Assembly: GCA_028023455.1 (NCBI GenBank)
Contig: JAQFVV010006713.1
Coordinates: 248,001 to 312,000 of the forward strand
DNA from: Epiperipatus broadwayi
Lineage: Eukaryota > Onychophora > Udeonychophora > Euonychophora > Peripatidae
Length of the DNA: 64,000 nucleotides
Direction of reading: 5' to 3'
Part shown: piece after piece, positions 48,610-61,764 of the stretch
Position numbering within the stretch: the first letter of the stretch is position 1
Layout of the letters: every line of letters begins with the position of its first letter
The notes under the pieces: generated by a model
The model's database searches: none
The model's input: only the letters and a program-made list of their open reading frames with translations
Told to the model about the DNA's origin: nothing
Program-made: the position numbers and the translations under genes

Positions 48610-48667
48610 GAATATTCTAGCACCTCACTGATGAAGCCAGTGGCAGAAACCGGTCTGGTGATATTCT
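48610..48667 (+). ncRNA. Hammerhead-ribozyme-like motif, copy C
   Basis: CTGATGA (48628-48634), a short stem AGCC/GGCA around AGT, GAAA (48646-48649), then ACCGGTC, in which ACC/GGT would be helix III and the cut would follow GGTC at 48655. Helix I can form from GGTGATATTC (48657 on) with GAATATTC...CACC just upstream of the core. A loopless helix III would need a dimer, as known for minimal type I hammerheads of newt satellite and Penelope-like elements. The first helix II pair is an A-A mismatch, so this copy may be weak. Confidence 0.5.
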
Positions 48668-48786
48668 GCAAAGCTTGTTAAGAGCTTATTTTGCGAGCTC
48701 TATATATAACATTTGTAAATGTAAGCTGATTAAATTAGGTTGAATGATATCTGACTTGATTTTTTTTTTGTAATACTATTAGATGC

Positions 48787-51700
48787 AAATTTGTTTGAGT
48801 AACAAATTTGAAATAACTCATGTATTTCATAATCTGATAAAGAACATTTCCATTTTTTTTTGGTTATACATTGTAAATTCAAATCCATCTCCTAGAATAA
48901 TCATTAAATAAAAAGGGAAATCAGTAGAATTTAAAAAGTGACCAAAAACTACTTTATTCTAATTAACAAATGAAGAATCACATTTTTAAAAAAAATACCT
49001 CTAGATAACAATAATATTTAATAATATATTATAACTTATGATGTTCTTTACACTACAGTATTTAATAATTAAATAAATGAATTGTTTATTACTCAGAAGT
49101 TCATAAAAAGTTTAAACATGGAAAATGAAACTTAAACCAAAATTTATAAACCTTTCAGAGTGCCATTATTTATCTGCACTGTTTAAAATAATAACTCTAT
49201 CATAATAATGGTTTGATAGTTCACTTATTGAATAATATATCACAAGCTACTAAAGATATTCATGAATTTAAATTTTCAAAATATCATTTCATATTTATTC
49301 TGCTATAATTTTGTTCTATTGTTAGTCACTACTTTTTATGAAATTTTCTTTTATTATTTTCTACTTACTATTTTGATACATATACATCATTTCTTTAGAT
49401 TAAATATAAGACTTAATGCCTATTATTATTATTATTATTTGTTGATTCAACTCATTTATGTTTACATTTTAATAATATATGAGGTTCATTTTACAATTGT
49501 ATCTTTAAATTTGAAATAATAAAGTTAATATTTAAAAAAATGGTAACTGGAAAGGATTACTGATGATGATCAAATGCTATCATTTATTCTTATTATCATA
49601 ATTCTTACTTATCTCAACTTGACTATGAGAAAAAAACATACAAACATATTTATTCACATATGTTCTATGTCTTTAGTTACAACAGTTTCAGGATCCTATA
49701 GTATTATTTCCCTATTTTTATAATTTAGTAGTTATGTTAGTTATAAGTTTAAAAAGATAAAAACTTGGAAATATTTAATAGTGTTTAGCTAGATTATCAA
49801 TGTATCTAGGTTGTTTATTTGCTTTAATCAGTGAGTGATGCAGAAAAACTCTAATGAAATTTAAAATCAGACAATATCCAAGACAATGATATATAGTTAT
49901 AAATCTATACAAATGTAAAGACATACAAACAAATGCCTACAATATTTATGAAATAATATTCAATTTTCATAGTATAATAATTTTTTACAAATCAGATTTT
50001 CTAGAATCATTTTTAATAAACTTGTAAATAACATTCTATTGTACTAATGTATTCCATTAGTCACATAAAAAATAAATTTACTTTCATTTGATCTCCAAGA
50101 TATTACTATATAGATAATAGGATCATCAGTAGCAGGGATCTCAGAAAAATTGTCAACATAACAGGCAAACAATTTCACATCATAATGAATATAAATTTTA
50201 TTAATTTCAACAAGCCTGTAAACAAATAAAAGCTATTAAACATATATTACTGAGAATATATAATATTTACAATGTAATAATAAAAGTGGATTCAATTCTC
50301 ATATTAATTAGTGACTTACATTAGTATGTGAGGATGTTAGTTATAAGTTTATTAAAAGTAATTCTTAAGTCTGATTTGTAAAAGGATTTTTTGATAAAAT
50401 GCACATTTGAATACAAAAAATTATTATATATTTATTCTCAGTACAACATAATGTAATACCACTTATAATTTATTCATTATACTTCTTAGTCCATATTTTT
50501 CTTTACAAAGCTTATTTCAATGAATTTATAAAAACAGATGATTTTATCTAAGTTCCAACTATTTTTACAATATATAAATGAAAACATGAAACTACTGAAA
50601 ATTCTTCAGTGTATATTAATGGATTGAAACATGAAAAAAAAAAAGATTAATGAAAAAAATCAATGCCTATTTTTTAAAAATATTTATTTATATCTCTTGT
50701 AATTTTTTAATTTTGAACAATTATTTTTAATTTCTATTTATATCTTTATTATAAATGCCAATCATTAATTTAATTATTCTTAATTATAAATGTCATTCCA
50801 TTAAAATATCTTACTAGTCATTTCCCTTTCATTTATTGGTTTAAAATAAGTATCTTTTTTTTCCTAATATGCATGGCTTCATTAATCATTCTTTTTTGAT
50901 AGTTAACATTTTCAAACATATTAATGTCATCATTGAAATGCTTAAATTGTTTAGAATGATAACAACATTATAATTTTAATATTTTAAATACTGCCTCAAT
51001 CTAGATCTTATTTTGTTCATAGTGGCTACAATATAATATACATAACAATGAATTATGTTTTTCATCTGTCACTTGCAATAAGATTTATAAAAAAATAAAA
51101 TTGATAATAATTTACTGCTTGACTATAATATTATATGCAAGCTTATTGGTTTAAAAAATCACATTTAATTGTTTTGTATATTCAATCTTTTGAAAAAAAA
51201 AACAACTATTAAAAATAAAATTCTAGCTTAAAATGAATGTTGATGTTTGATACCTTGGTATATCTGATAGAGGTTCCTCTAAAACTAGTATCATATGCCT
51301 TGTATTATCAGTTTTAATGCAGAAATTCACATTATACAACAATTAATATAATTATTTTACAATAAGATAATGATGTGCTTAGATTCATGTATGATAAGTT
51401 TCATTCTTTAATAATTTACACATTCAGATAAAAATAAGTATATACAAGACATTCAAATACACTTAAAACTTTAGTAATGAAGTTGGTCAATCCACAAGGT
51501 TAAAAGTCACCATATGACTATACTGGGGCAGATTGATGTTAATTTTCAATCATCTGACAAAATCTATGTTTTGGAACAAAATACAATATAGTGAAAGCAA
51601 TAGTTGTTGGATTTTTCTATACATTGATATGAATAACTAGCTATTTGTTTATTTATGGGCTTTGTGTGTGACTCGATTTACCAACTTTGTCAAAACTGAT

Positions 51701-52095
51701 TATGCCATATATGTTATTAGCACAATATCTTAGAATTAAATTGGATGGCATTTAAAAATAATAAAATTGAATCATATTTACCAATTACATCACTACAGTA
51801 ACTACAAAAGTTAAACATTAAATATTATATTACTAAATATAATTTTACTTATATAAACATAAAAATAATGGAAGAATTTATTAATAAGATTTGTTGTTAA
51901 AAGCTTGTTTTAAAAATGTAAATGTGTCAATTCATTAATAAAAAATTGAACATAATTCCTTCCCTTTTTTAGTGGTGAGAAAAGCAACAAACAAAATTTT
52001 TTTCAAAACTAAACAGTTATGAAAAATAAAAATATGTTGTAATATAATAACTTGAAAAATATATTTGAATAGATTGGAGTACTTTATTATTATTA
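48787..52095. other. Anonymous AT-rich DNA
   Basis: Includes an ATT microsatellite near 49421-49437. No gene, terminal repeat pair or RNA gene recognised; the 85-codon frame at 49262-49519 is tyrosine/leucine-rich from AT composition. Confidence 0.5.
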
Positions 52096-52304
52096 TACAT
52101 TAAATATCAGCCTTTTACAGCTATTGCACATGCGCTTTTATGAGTGTTAAATAATAAATGAATACTTTCACTGCCAATACAAGATATAGCATTTAAGTCT
52201 TTTTTAAATGCTATATCTTGTATTGGCAGTGAAAGTATTCATTTATTATTTAACACTCGTAAAAGCGCATGTACAATAGCTGTAAAAGGCTGATGTTTAA
52301 TGTA
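52096..52304. repeat. Near-perfect palindrome, two 101-bp arms, 7-base loop
   Basis: 52096-52196 and 52204-52304 are inverse complements with about three mismatches, all transitions. ATT repeats stand outside both sides: TTATTATTATTAT (about 52084-52096) on the left and ATTATTATTATTATTATTAT (52351-52370) on the right, so the arms may be two head-to-head copies of a short repeat with an ATT tail. Recent origin or gene conversion would explain the identity. It would also fold as a long RNA hairpin if transcribed. Confidence 0.9.
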
Positions 52305-52370
52305 TTACAATTATAAACATCGCGCTATATAAATAAATGCTTATTTACATATTATTATTATTATTATTAT

Positions 52371-55300
52371 CAAAAAGCAGTTTTTTATATAAAATTTTTA
52401 TTCATAATTTATTATAATTCAAGTTCTATTCACATATCCCTCCCCCCTCTACATTAAAATGAACTCTTTTATCTGCTGATCAACTACAAATTAAATGAGG
52501 TTTTATTAATAATTTTTATTAGTCATTCATTAGACTAGAGATTTGTTTAGATGCAATACACATTCTCTTTATTTTAGAAAGGATGTAAGGTTAATTAATT
52601 AATTTATTTATAAAAACATCTAAATTCTCATTAACAATGTACTACTAGAATTTCTTTATAAAGATTATTCAAATTTTGTTTTATCTATATACATTTTAAA
52701 ATCAAAAATAAATACAGTTTCCCTCTTCCCAAATAAAATATCTTATTTGATCTTAAGATTACATTTCTTACATGATTCAGAATTTGAATATTAAAAATTC
52801 TTTGTTAAAAAAATATAATCAGCAGACAGATGCTTAAAAAATATATTATTTGAATAAATAGATATAAAAAAAAACATGCATAAGTTACTAAATTTCAGAT
52901 TGAATACTACCAATTTTCAAGTTTCAAGTTTAGAACATTTTATAACTTGAATAGTCACTCAAAAAGGAAGAATTCTTAAAAACAGTCCAGTATTTGTTGC
53001 TTAAACAAAATTATTAACTAAAGAAAAAATATATTTAAATAGTATTAATCGAACAAGATAAAATATAATTTGCTTGAGTAAATTTATTTTTCAAATATCA
53101 GTATAATACATTTGAATAATAATGAATTAATCTAATCACAAATTTTGCTTAAACACAATTAATTAGTGATTACTTATTTGATTACAAAAAAATTTACACT
53201 GTTGCATGCGGTAGAAAATTTAAAAATAAAAGTTGACAATATTTTTCAAATTTTTTCCATAAATTATGTTTTGTCTAAATGTGATCAAATTATTGCACCT
53301 ACCATTTATTGTTTTCCATTGATTATTTTGAGGATTAACAATTAGTGTACAATTGGAAAATTTTTACTTTTATATTTCATACACAGTTGAAAATCAATAA
53401 TGGATAAATTCATGATTTTTTGATAATTCAAGTTTTCATAAAAGAAAAAATAGTTTTGACTACATGATTTTGATACATAATGAAAGATGATGTAGAAGTG
53501 CAAAGATATCAGTTTTCATCAGATGTTTTTTTGTCATTTGTTTTATGAATAAATGTTTACTATAAATTTGTATTTTTTTTTTTGCTTTTCTATATATCAT
53601 ATAATGTTTTAACTCAATATTATTGACCAAGCATATAAATAATTAATATGATTTTTTAACAATTCAACTTCTTAATTAAAAAGTGTATTAGAGAATCTAT
53701 ATTGTTTGAACATGTTTTTGTTGCATTATGATGGCTGGTATAGGTGGACTGGACATTCTTTTAGCATAGAATTGTAAGTATTTTGTTTTTACATGTAATG
53801 CACAGTTGAAAATCAAAATTACATTTAAGATAGTCACATAGAATATGGATAAACATATTGAGGCCAAATTTTTTAAAAGTTATTTTTTTATTTAATCAAT
53901 GTACTAAGTAAATTGTAATTATTATGAATATGTTTGCTTTGCCATGATAATTGGTTTACAAAAATTTGAAGATAAAAATTTTCAATTTTGTAGATTTGAG
54001 AATAATGATATTCTACCTGTACTTCAAAACTCATCAAATATTTCTACTAACTCAAGTTTTAAAAGTTGTAAATGATTTTTTTAAATTTTAAACTAATAGC
54101 AATCAAACAAAACAAAGAAAAAAGGCATATGTTTTAATATTTTTAATTTAATTATATCTACAAAATGACAAAATATTTTAAAATAAGTATACTATAACTC
54201 CTATTATATATTACTATAGTGGAGCCACAAATTATATTTTATTCCAAGCCCCCTCCCCCATGTACAAACATATATAGCATTTAATAGCTCAAGTTTTGTT
54301 AACAAACTTTAATCATAATATAATAAATATGTTTATTGTTTTGTAAGTATACAGTACAGTATATAACAGATGCTTTATGTGTATAGTATGTATATATAAA
54401 TTAAGATTATAATATAAACAAACAAATTTAAAAATAATATTAATAATAAATTGAGAAGGATTCATTTGCACATATATTTGGTTCACAATTCTGTTTCATC
54501 ACAATTAAACAAACTGCTCAAGACACTGTATTTCTTCAATACTTTTTTAAAATTCTAATGAAAACATAGTGATAGTTTCTTTATTGACAGATACAACTTC
54601 ATCAATTATTTTGGTATTTTTAAAACTCTAACAAGTTTGCAATCCATACAATCATCCTTTATTTGCAGTGAATATCTTGAAATTGTGTGATCCAGATTTT
54701 CAGTGAAATACTTCAGACTTAAGGATTTCTGGTGTGATGCAAGACTATCAACCATAATGCTTTTATAATTTATATCATTTGATCATAGATTTAAGACTTT
54801 TTCCATTTTAACCCCCAAAAATATTTCTTACTATTTTTTTCTCATTTAACAAAAGTACTTTATGACTTTTTAAAAAATATTTATCAATTATTGTACTACA
54901 ATACATTTTACTAAAAATATGATACATACTATATACAGTATAAAACTTTTTGAAAAAAATTCTGTACACTGTGGTATTGAGCTGCACGACTTAATAATAA
55001 TAAGTTCACATTTTAAAACATTATATATAACTGGAAGCCACTATACAAAGATTCATAAAATTTAATAAGTTTGTAAATTTCAATGTTTATTTATATATAT
55101 TTTTAAAGTTAGCATACAATTGAATTTATATATTTGATACAACATAGTTAGTATTTTTAATTTTTATAAGTTGCCAAAAAAAAAAAAAAAAACATTTTAA
55201 AAATACTTTTTGTGATATCTTTAGTTTACTAACTTGTTCTCCCATTTTTTTTTTTTTTTTTCAGGTTTAGGAGAGTCACAAATGGATGAGTGGCTACTAA

Positions 55301-56400
55301 TAATGTTATCAACATTGTTAAATTTTAATAAAATTTTGTAAATTATTTTAAACTGGAAAAAGTATTAAGCATTATATATATATTACTAACAGAATTCTTT
55401 TTTTTTTTTTAACAAAAAAAAAATCAAGGCAAACATGGGTGAGGTTATTTTATACATATAAAGTAAAAATAATTTAGCATTTAACTTTTAAGCAATGAAA
55501 ACTGAACTATACATGTATATAAAAATGTTGATAATAAAAGTATATATGAAAAATGTAATTATATATTTTTTAAAGTTAACGAACTTTTCACAAAATTAAT
55601 AATTAGTCTTCTATCCTTTTTAAGACCAAGATAAATATTATAATTTAATAATTTATATAAAAATTTGAAAAAATATATAGCTGTTATAACTGAATTCTTT
55701 TTAAAAGTTTCCAATATCTAACATAAAAAATACTAACAACATTAATGATACTATTAATAAGACTACTATAGCAACAACAGAACAATAACTATTGTTTCAT
55801 TTTCTTTTTAATGTATTAGTACAAGTAATAAGTTCAAATTTAGTAGTTGACTTCATAATTGTTTTTCTTATTGCTTTATATCAAAATCCAAAATAAAAAT
55901 ATAGTAAATAAGTAAACAAGAATAAGAAAAGTTTTAAAATAATTTAAATTCACTAAGATTAAAAAAATAGTAGATAATTTGCCAGCATAACTATTGCAAA
56001 TTCTTATCTAGTATAAATCTTAAGTTGTTATAAAATAAAACCTGTTTTTTTTTTTTTTTTTAAATTTATACACTTAATTTGTTTTTATTATTTATTTTTG
56101 TCAATGTCAAGGTTTCCCCATCCCTTATAAATTGTAATCAAGTTTCATTTGTTTTTTTTAATCTAACTATGTAAACTTACACAAAAACACATAAAATATG
56201 TAGTGATAGAGTATAAAAATAGTTTTAATAAAGAAAATATATATACTATATTAATAATATAAATAAATTTTCATATTACATACAAACTTTATCTTAAATT
56301 CAGTCTGTCATTAAGAGTTCTTAATTTTGGGGAAAAAACAATGACTGAATATTATGAAGTGTATTAAATATATTAAATACTATAAGTTATTTGTTTTATT
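52371..56400. other. Anonymous AT-rich DNA
   Basis: Two loose direct repeats around ACACAGTTGAAAATCAA (53390) and GCACAGTTGAAAATCAA (53810) are about 420 bases apart. No gene recognised. Confidence 0.45.
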
Positions 56401-56409
56401 AATGAATCT

Positions 56410-56545
56410 GTTATACCATTCTCAGACAAGGTAGGAAGAGTTTCATTTCCACATTTAATACCTTGTGGAGAGTGTACAATCATTACCCGATAATATGCAT
56501 TGTAAGTTTTTATTTTTAAGTAGTGCATCATTTCACCTTTAGTTC
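56410..56545 (+). repeat. Partial copy of the 61.3-61.8 kb foldback arm
   Basis: CATTCTCAGACAAGGTAGGA, TTTAATACCTTGTGGAGAG and ACAATCATTACCCGATAATA correspond in order to the left arm of the foldback at 61.27-61.76 kb, at about 80 percent identity. Confidence 0.65.
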
Positions 56546-56991
56546 AATCTTATCACAAACATCCATCAGTCCATCAGTCAGATCAATCTCATTTACTATA
56601 GAAACATATGGAAAATACACTTTTTCAAATGTTACAATTTAACTTCATACATGATAGAGGTAAAAAAAAATTTTTTTATAGTAAATGTTTTTTATTTATC
56701 ATGCATTCAAAACCAAAACAACAATTGTTTCTTTAACCATAATTGATGTTTTTACATTGATCTTGAAATAAAAGTGTAGGGTGTCCATATGGAGTTAATT
56801 TCTGGACCCTTCATGCATTTATTTCAATTTCAATCTAAAAATCCCTATTGTGGTTGAAGAAACAATAAATGCATTTACTATAAAATCCTTTTTATCTCTA
56901 TTATGTTTTATTAACCAGATATTTTGCAATTCCCTTTTTGTATCTATATGCATTCAATTTTAAATGAAATTTATTATTTACTGTAATATAA
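56546..56991. other. Anonymous AT-rich DNA
   Basis: Nothing recognised between the foldback-arm copy and mariner copy 3. Confidence 0.4.
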
Positions 56992-57817
56992 ATATATGAG
57001 AAGGCATTCAAAAATAATAAAATTTTGTAATAAAAAATTGTGTATTTATTTTTAGGTATTCCAGATTGAGTCTCTTCAAAATATTGTCTATATAATGCAA
57101 TGTGCCAGTCTAAACGTGTTTTTCACTTTTCGAAGTAGTCCGCAACTCTTGCAATGAGTTACCTTTTAACACCATCATTTTTTCTTCACCACTTCTAAGT
57201 CTGCAAAAGGAAAAAAATTTAGGCATTTTTTGCATTCAAGATCGAGTGAATATGGCTGGTAGATAATCTGATTCATGAACAATTTAATTAAAAGTTGTTT
57301 CACACTCAATGACCATGTTGTCTTGGTGAAGATTGCACTTTTCACTTTGCTATAAAACAGGCCATTTACATTTTACTACATCATGAAAGTTTCAGAACTT
57401 ATAGGTTGTAAATGTCTCATTATGAATAAATTCTAAGTGAACAATTCTGTTTGCATCCCAAAAAAAAATTAGCACCATCATGACATCAGATTTCCTTTGC
57501 TACACTTTTTTGGGATGTAATGAATTTGACACTTCCATTAAGCCACTCACAAACTTGTGTTTTTCCCAGAGAAACTTGCTTTAACTATTTCAAGCATTAC
57601 ACTATTTTTATTGCCATCTTCCATAAAAGAAAACAGATTTTCACATTGTTTCAACTTTTCAGCCATTACAAAAATCAATAAATACATAAAATGCACTTTA
57701 CAAAAAAATATCCTATGTGTGACCATGATTTCATATGATGATGTCATTTGGCAGTTTCATGAAGCAAAATTCCCACAAGAATACTATTCCAGTTATTTTT
57801 GGGTACTCTCTTATATA
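56992..57817 (-). mobile_element. Mariner-like element, internally deleted copy 3 (minus strand)
   Basis: The ends ATATATGAGAAGGCATTC with AAAAATAA at left and AGTTATTTTTGGGTACTCTC then TTATATAT at right match the other two copies. Transposase remnants run on the minus strand: the start MAEKLKQCENLFSFMEDG is at about 57667, followed by MLEIVKASFSGKNTSLCEWL. The C-terminal scrap VADYFEK-KTRLDWHIALYRQ is at about 57085-57160. The catalytic middle is missing, as in copies 1 and 2. The 90-codon plus-strand frame is a shadow. Confidence 0.7.
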
Positions 57818-58240
57818 TCTAAACTCTAAGTGTCAGATCAATCTAAAGTTTTTTAAGTTTTATTCATTCAAAAGATTGCAGAAAGTACTTTGATTTGGCA
57901 CTTTTAGTTTATATATATCACTTAATATTTCTGCAATAAGTTAATATGCATACCTTATTATACATCAGATTTAGTATGTGTACATTATTATATACATGTT
58001 AAATAAATCATTAAATCAAGCTTTCAATTGAAAACCAAAAAATAACCCATTATTTAAAATATATTAAGCTTGATTTTAAAAACTAGCAAATTGAACCCAA
58101 GGAACTGCGTCTTATCATCTATGAAACAACCAAATTCACAAATAATCAAAATAAACATACAAAGAGTGTAAATCAAAAAAAACATCTAATATGATCCCCA
58201 AGATGTATATTTTCTTGTTAAACAGCATTCAACAATTGAC
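57818..58240. other. Anonymous AT-rich DNA
   Basis: Nothing recognised. Confidence 0.4.
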
Positions 58241-60340
58241 TCAGATCACAATCTCTTATACATACCTTCATCATTTTTTCAATATACATTGTAATGGTCA
58301 GATTTGTACATTCACGCAACAAAATCTAGAGTTTTGGCAAATTACACCAAAGCTGATCTAGATGAGGGGTTGAGACCTCGAATCAGAGTGTATCTCAGCT
58401 TCTTCAGCAACATTCCATGACTTACTGCCCTATGAATGACCTATATCAGGCTACACTCAGAGTTTCTTAATTCGCGTGCCGGCAGTAGCAAGAGACTCGG
58501 AATATTAACTAAATTATGAATAATTTAACCAAACACACACTTTTATGGCTGGTTAGATAATGCATATATCAATAATTAATGCTAGTATTAAGAAATTTAA
58601 CTAAGATTTGGGATGGATTACAAATGATATGCAACACACTGATTATAATCTAATATATTTTAATTATTAAATATAGATTAAATAAACATGAGTGCATTGA
58701 ATGACACACACAGGTGTAACCTTGATGAGCAAGTTTGAGAACAGGATCTCATCTGAGGCACTATAGTTAAAAGAGTTTATTACAAATTAATAATCTACAA
58801 TCTATTCGTGCCTTATTTTTACTATGCCCTCCCTATTAAGTTTGCAATGGTTAAGTCAGTGCAAGAATGATGACTTATCACCATAACATTTAATAAAAGA
58901 TCATTTAATAATACTTAATGAGCTGCAAGAGGCTCTCTATCCAGATTATATACATACAAAACCAGACTACATATTCAGATAAATGCTGAAATCTTATTAC
59001 ATTATGAAAGGATGAACTGGAACTTTGTAGTATGACCAGATACTATGATGTTATATATATTACTAGAGATGTGTGTATCCTGAATGTGTAGTTACTCAGG
59101 GGATTCAGTACTAAGTACTCAGTTCTCATGGACAGTACAACTTGCTGTGAATAAACTGAACAAATAGTTCGGTGATCGGAGCAACTTATAACACAATCTG
59201 GACCCTCGTGTTCCAGTTCTAAAGAAGAGCCGTCCGAACTAAATATATGGGGTGGCCATTAAACCCAGAAGCCCACTCATATCAGAAAGATACAGCAAGA
59301 CATAAATGCATGTGTGTTTCCTAAAGACATATTCATCACGCTAAATATAATATTAAGTAATAACTTAGAGTACACAAAATTCTATAGTTTTGTTCCGTGA
59401 AACTACAATACACCAGTTCATAATTAACATTCTTAAAACATGCTAAAAAGGATAATTAAAGTAATCTAATTTATTAACAAATCTGCAAAGTTTAAACTAT
59501 AACTCAAAAGAGGGCTAAAGCATACCTGGCACTTAAGCAATATATATAATATGCTTTATAACTCATTCTTGCAATTATTAACTAATTACTTTATTAACAT
59601 GCAAATCTAATTCTAACAGCAATAATAATAAGCTAAATATAATAGCTTAACAAATATATTTAGGTTTTCAGAGTGGAGATTTATGTGTGTGTACTAAAGA
59701 GCTAAATTACTGAATTATGAGAGATCATCTAATCATCTCTCAAGCTTTATTCATAGAATCAATATCCGTTCTGAACTGAGTATGGCATAAATTATAAAAT
59801 AAACACATATAAAACAAATAAGAAAGGCATGACCACAGATTAGCAAGTAATAGAATAATAACTGAATAAGTTATTATTTAACAAGCATGGGTTTTAGAAT
59901 TTAATTTAAGAAATAGGCAAGTCTACAGGCATAATTTTATCAGAATTTAAAATTATTCTTTACAGATTTAAGTCAGCTTTAATTATTAGAACATTATGAC
60001 AGTTTAGAAGTTTGTGCACATTATAGATTAGTAGCTAGCTTAACTTTTAGATAATTTATTAGAATTATTTTTTCAAAGAGCTCTGTGGGAAAAATTATTA
60101 CTGCATCTTCTTTGTTGAGGCTTCTCCGTGGCTGTATCACCATCATTCTTGGCCAGGCTAATCTTTTCCTGATGTCTTCTTTGTAGTCTACTGGTCTCTC
60201 CATTCTTCCATCTCCACAGACAGATCTCTCGAAAGGAGAGCTGGCAAATGGTACAACCTTAGCCACCAAACTCCATTTTCCAGTCCATCATAGTGACTGG
60301 CGGCAATTATTATATCAAATTATAAAAAGTAGAACCCCCT
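58241..60340. other. Less AT-rich anonymous block, possible decayed element or gene
   Basis: Fewer homopolymers and more G and C than the neighbourhood, most clearly at 58360-58500, 59090-59290 and 60105-60300. The longest frame, 60021-60269 on the minus strand (82 codons), has protein-like composition early on (MVAKVVPFASSPFERSVCGD, RMERPVDYKEDIRKRLAWPR), but I recognise no domain. The second half turns into AT-driven residues. Possibly the internal or LTR part of a retroelement; no LTR pair was found. Confidence 0.35.
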
Positions 60341-60599
60341 GCTGAAAATTTAAGGTTATTTATACAAGAAAAATCAGTAACTCGAATGCCCTGTTTACAA
60401 CATTCCACAAAATTTTCATCAATAATTTAAAATCCATAAAAATGAAACCATTGGTCATTTCTTGGCTAAAACAATGACGGTTAAACATGTCACTCCTTGT
60501 TCTTAGTTTTTAGTTTTAAAAAGACAGTAAAATTTTAATCCCAAGCATTATTAATTAATTAGAGATGATTTTCTAAGATTTTACAACTTTTTTTATAAA

Positions 60600-61120
60600 A
60601 ACAGATAACTTTTTTTAAAAAGAGTTTTAAGTTTGTAAACGTTTTAATATATATGTGTGTGAGACTATTACAGGAATTGAAATTTATATACTAATGCATT
60701 TAATTAAATAGTTTTTAACTGAGAATAATTCAAATTTATATTAATTTAAAAGAGTTGTAATGCTTTTTAAAATCTATTGCATTACGGCTTCTTTCGCATA
60801 TACATGTAGGTGGTTACACACATATAACAATGTTCACACAACTTAATTTAAATTATAACATTTTATTAATTTAAAATTTATAACTGCGTATGCATAATTC
60901 GCATACAAACATTAATATTACTATTAAACGTGCACACATATACAAATACACACATATACATGTAAATATACACTATTACATTTCAAAATAAACTATTATA
61001 AGCTTATATATGTGAACTGGGAGGGGTTTAAATTAAAAAGAAGACTATTATGGCACATAGTAAGTGAAACAGGATGATAGACAAATAATACTGTTTCAAT
61101 ATATATATATATATAGATAG
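60600..61120 (+). repeat. Partial copy of Merlin-like arm
   Basis: Landmarks occur in the same order and orientation as about 3720-4080 of the left arm: AAAATCTATTGCATTACGGC with TTCTTTCGCATATACATG (compare 3745-3785), GGGAGGGGTTTAAA (compare 3987-3998), ACTATTATGGCACAT, and TACTGTTTCAATAT (compare 4019-4032). Identity is perhaps 70-75 percent, so this is a diverged relative. Confidence 0.55.
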
Positions 61121-61269
61121 CAAATTACTATACTTTAATTGACATGTTTCAAATTTTCTGCACCCACAACTTAGACACAAAACACTTTATGGAAGCATTA
61201 ATAATTTTTACTAATCATTTATTAAATTAGACTCTATCCCTAGTCCCAATATATTCTTTAATATTTATT

Positions 61270-61764
61270 CAATGAATAATATATCTGCAGAGTTATAGAA
61301 GTATCAACACCTAATTTCCTTGCCTATGTTGACAGTTATAACTTTCCTTATATCACTTACTATTCTCAAACAAGATAGGAACTAGTTTCTATCCATTTTT
61401 AATATCTTGTGGAGAGGTGCATAATCATTGCACTATATATATATTATTCATTTTTATCAGTGCATCTGACTCTTAATATACCACTCTCAGGCAAATGAGG
61501 ATTAAGTTGTTATCCAAGTTTAATATCTTGTGGGAGGCATACAATCAGTGCACAATAATATGCATTGTCCAGGTGCACTGATAAAAAAAAATTTACGAAT
61601 ATTATAATGCAATGATTGTGCATTTCACACAATATTAAAAGTGATTAGAAATCAGTCCCTATCTTGTTTGAGAGTGGTGTAGTAAAAGTTGTTATAACTG
61701 TTAACATGGGCAAAGAAATCAGGTATTGATATCTCTATAACACTGAAGATATACTATTCATTAA
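61270..61764. repeat. Foldback element, ~195-bp arms
   Basis: The left arm 61270-61470 and the right arm 61570-61764 are inverse copies, about 80-85 percent identical: TGTTGACAGTTATAAC against TGTTAACAGTTATAAC, CTCAAACAAGATAGG on both, TTTTTATCAGTGCA on both. The 100-base middle holds a second, direct partial copy of the arm core. No coding content; MITE-like. A relative lies at 56.4 kb. Confidence 0.75.

Larger units (their letters stand above)
47792..48786. mobile_element. Composite of three repeat copies (two direct, one inverted) with hammerhead-like cores; probable Penelope-like terminal repeats
   Basis: Copy A (about 47805-48115) and copy B (48116-48430) lie head to tail. Copy C (about 48440-48773) is inverted, making B and C a palindrome. 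Shared blocks include AAGCTTGTTAAGAGCTTATT, GAATATTCTAGCACCTCACT and GCCATATGG. TACTATTAGATGC (13 bases) flanks the whole composite at 47792-47804 and 48774-48786, as a target duplication would. Long direct or inverted terminal repeats with hammerhead motifs are a feature of Penelope-like elements (family knowledge); no reverse transcriptase or GIY-YIG domain is present here, so the class is inferred. Confidence 0.65.

Noticed and set aside
57557-57829. 90-codon plus-strand frame
   Set aside because: Antisense to the transposase start of mariner copy 3.
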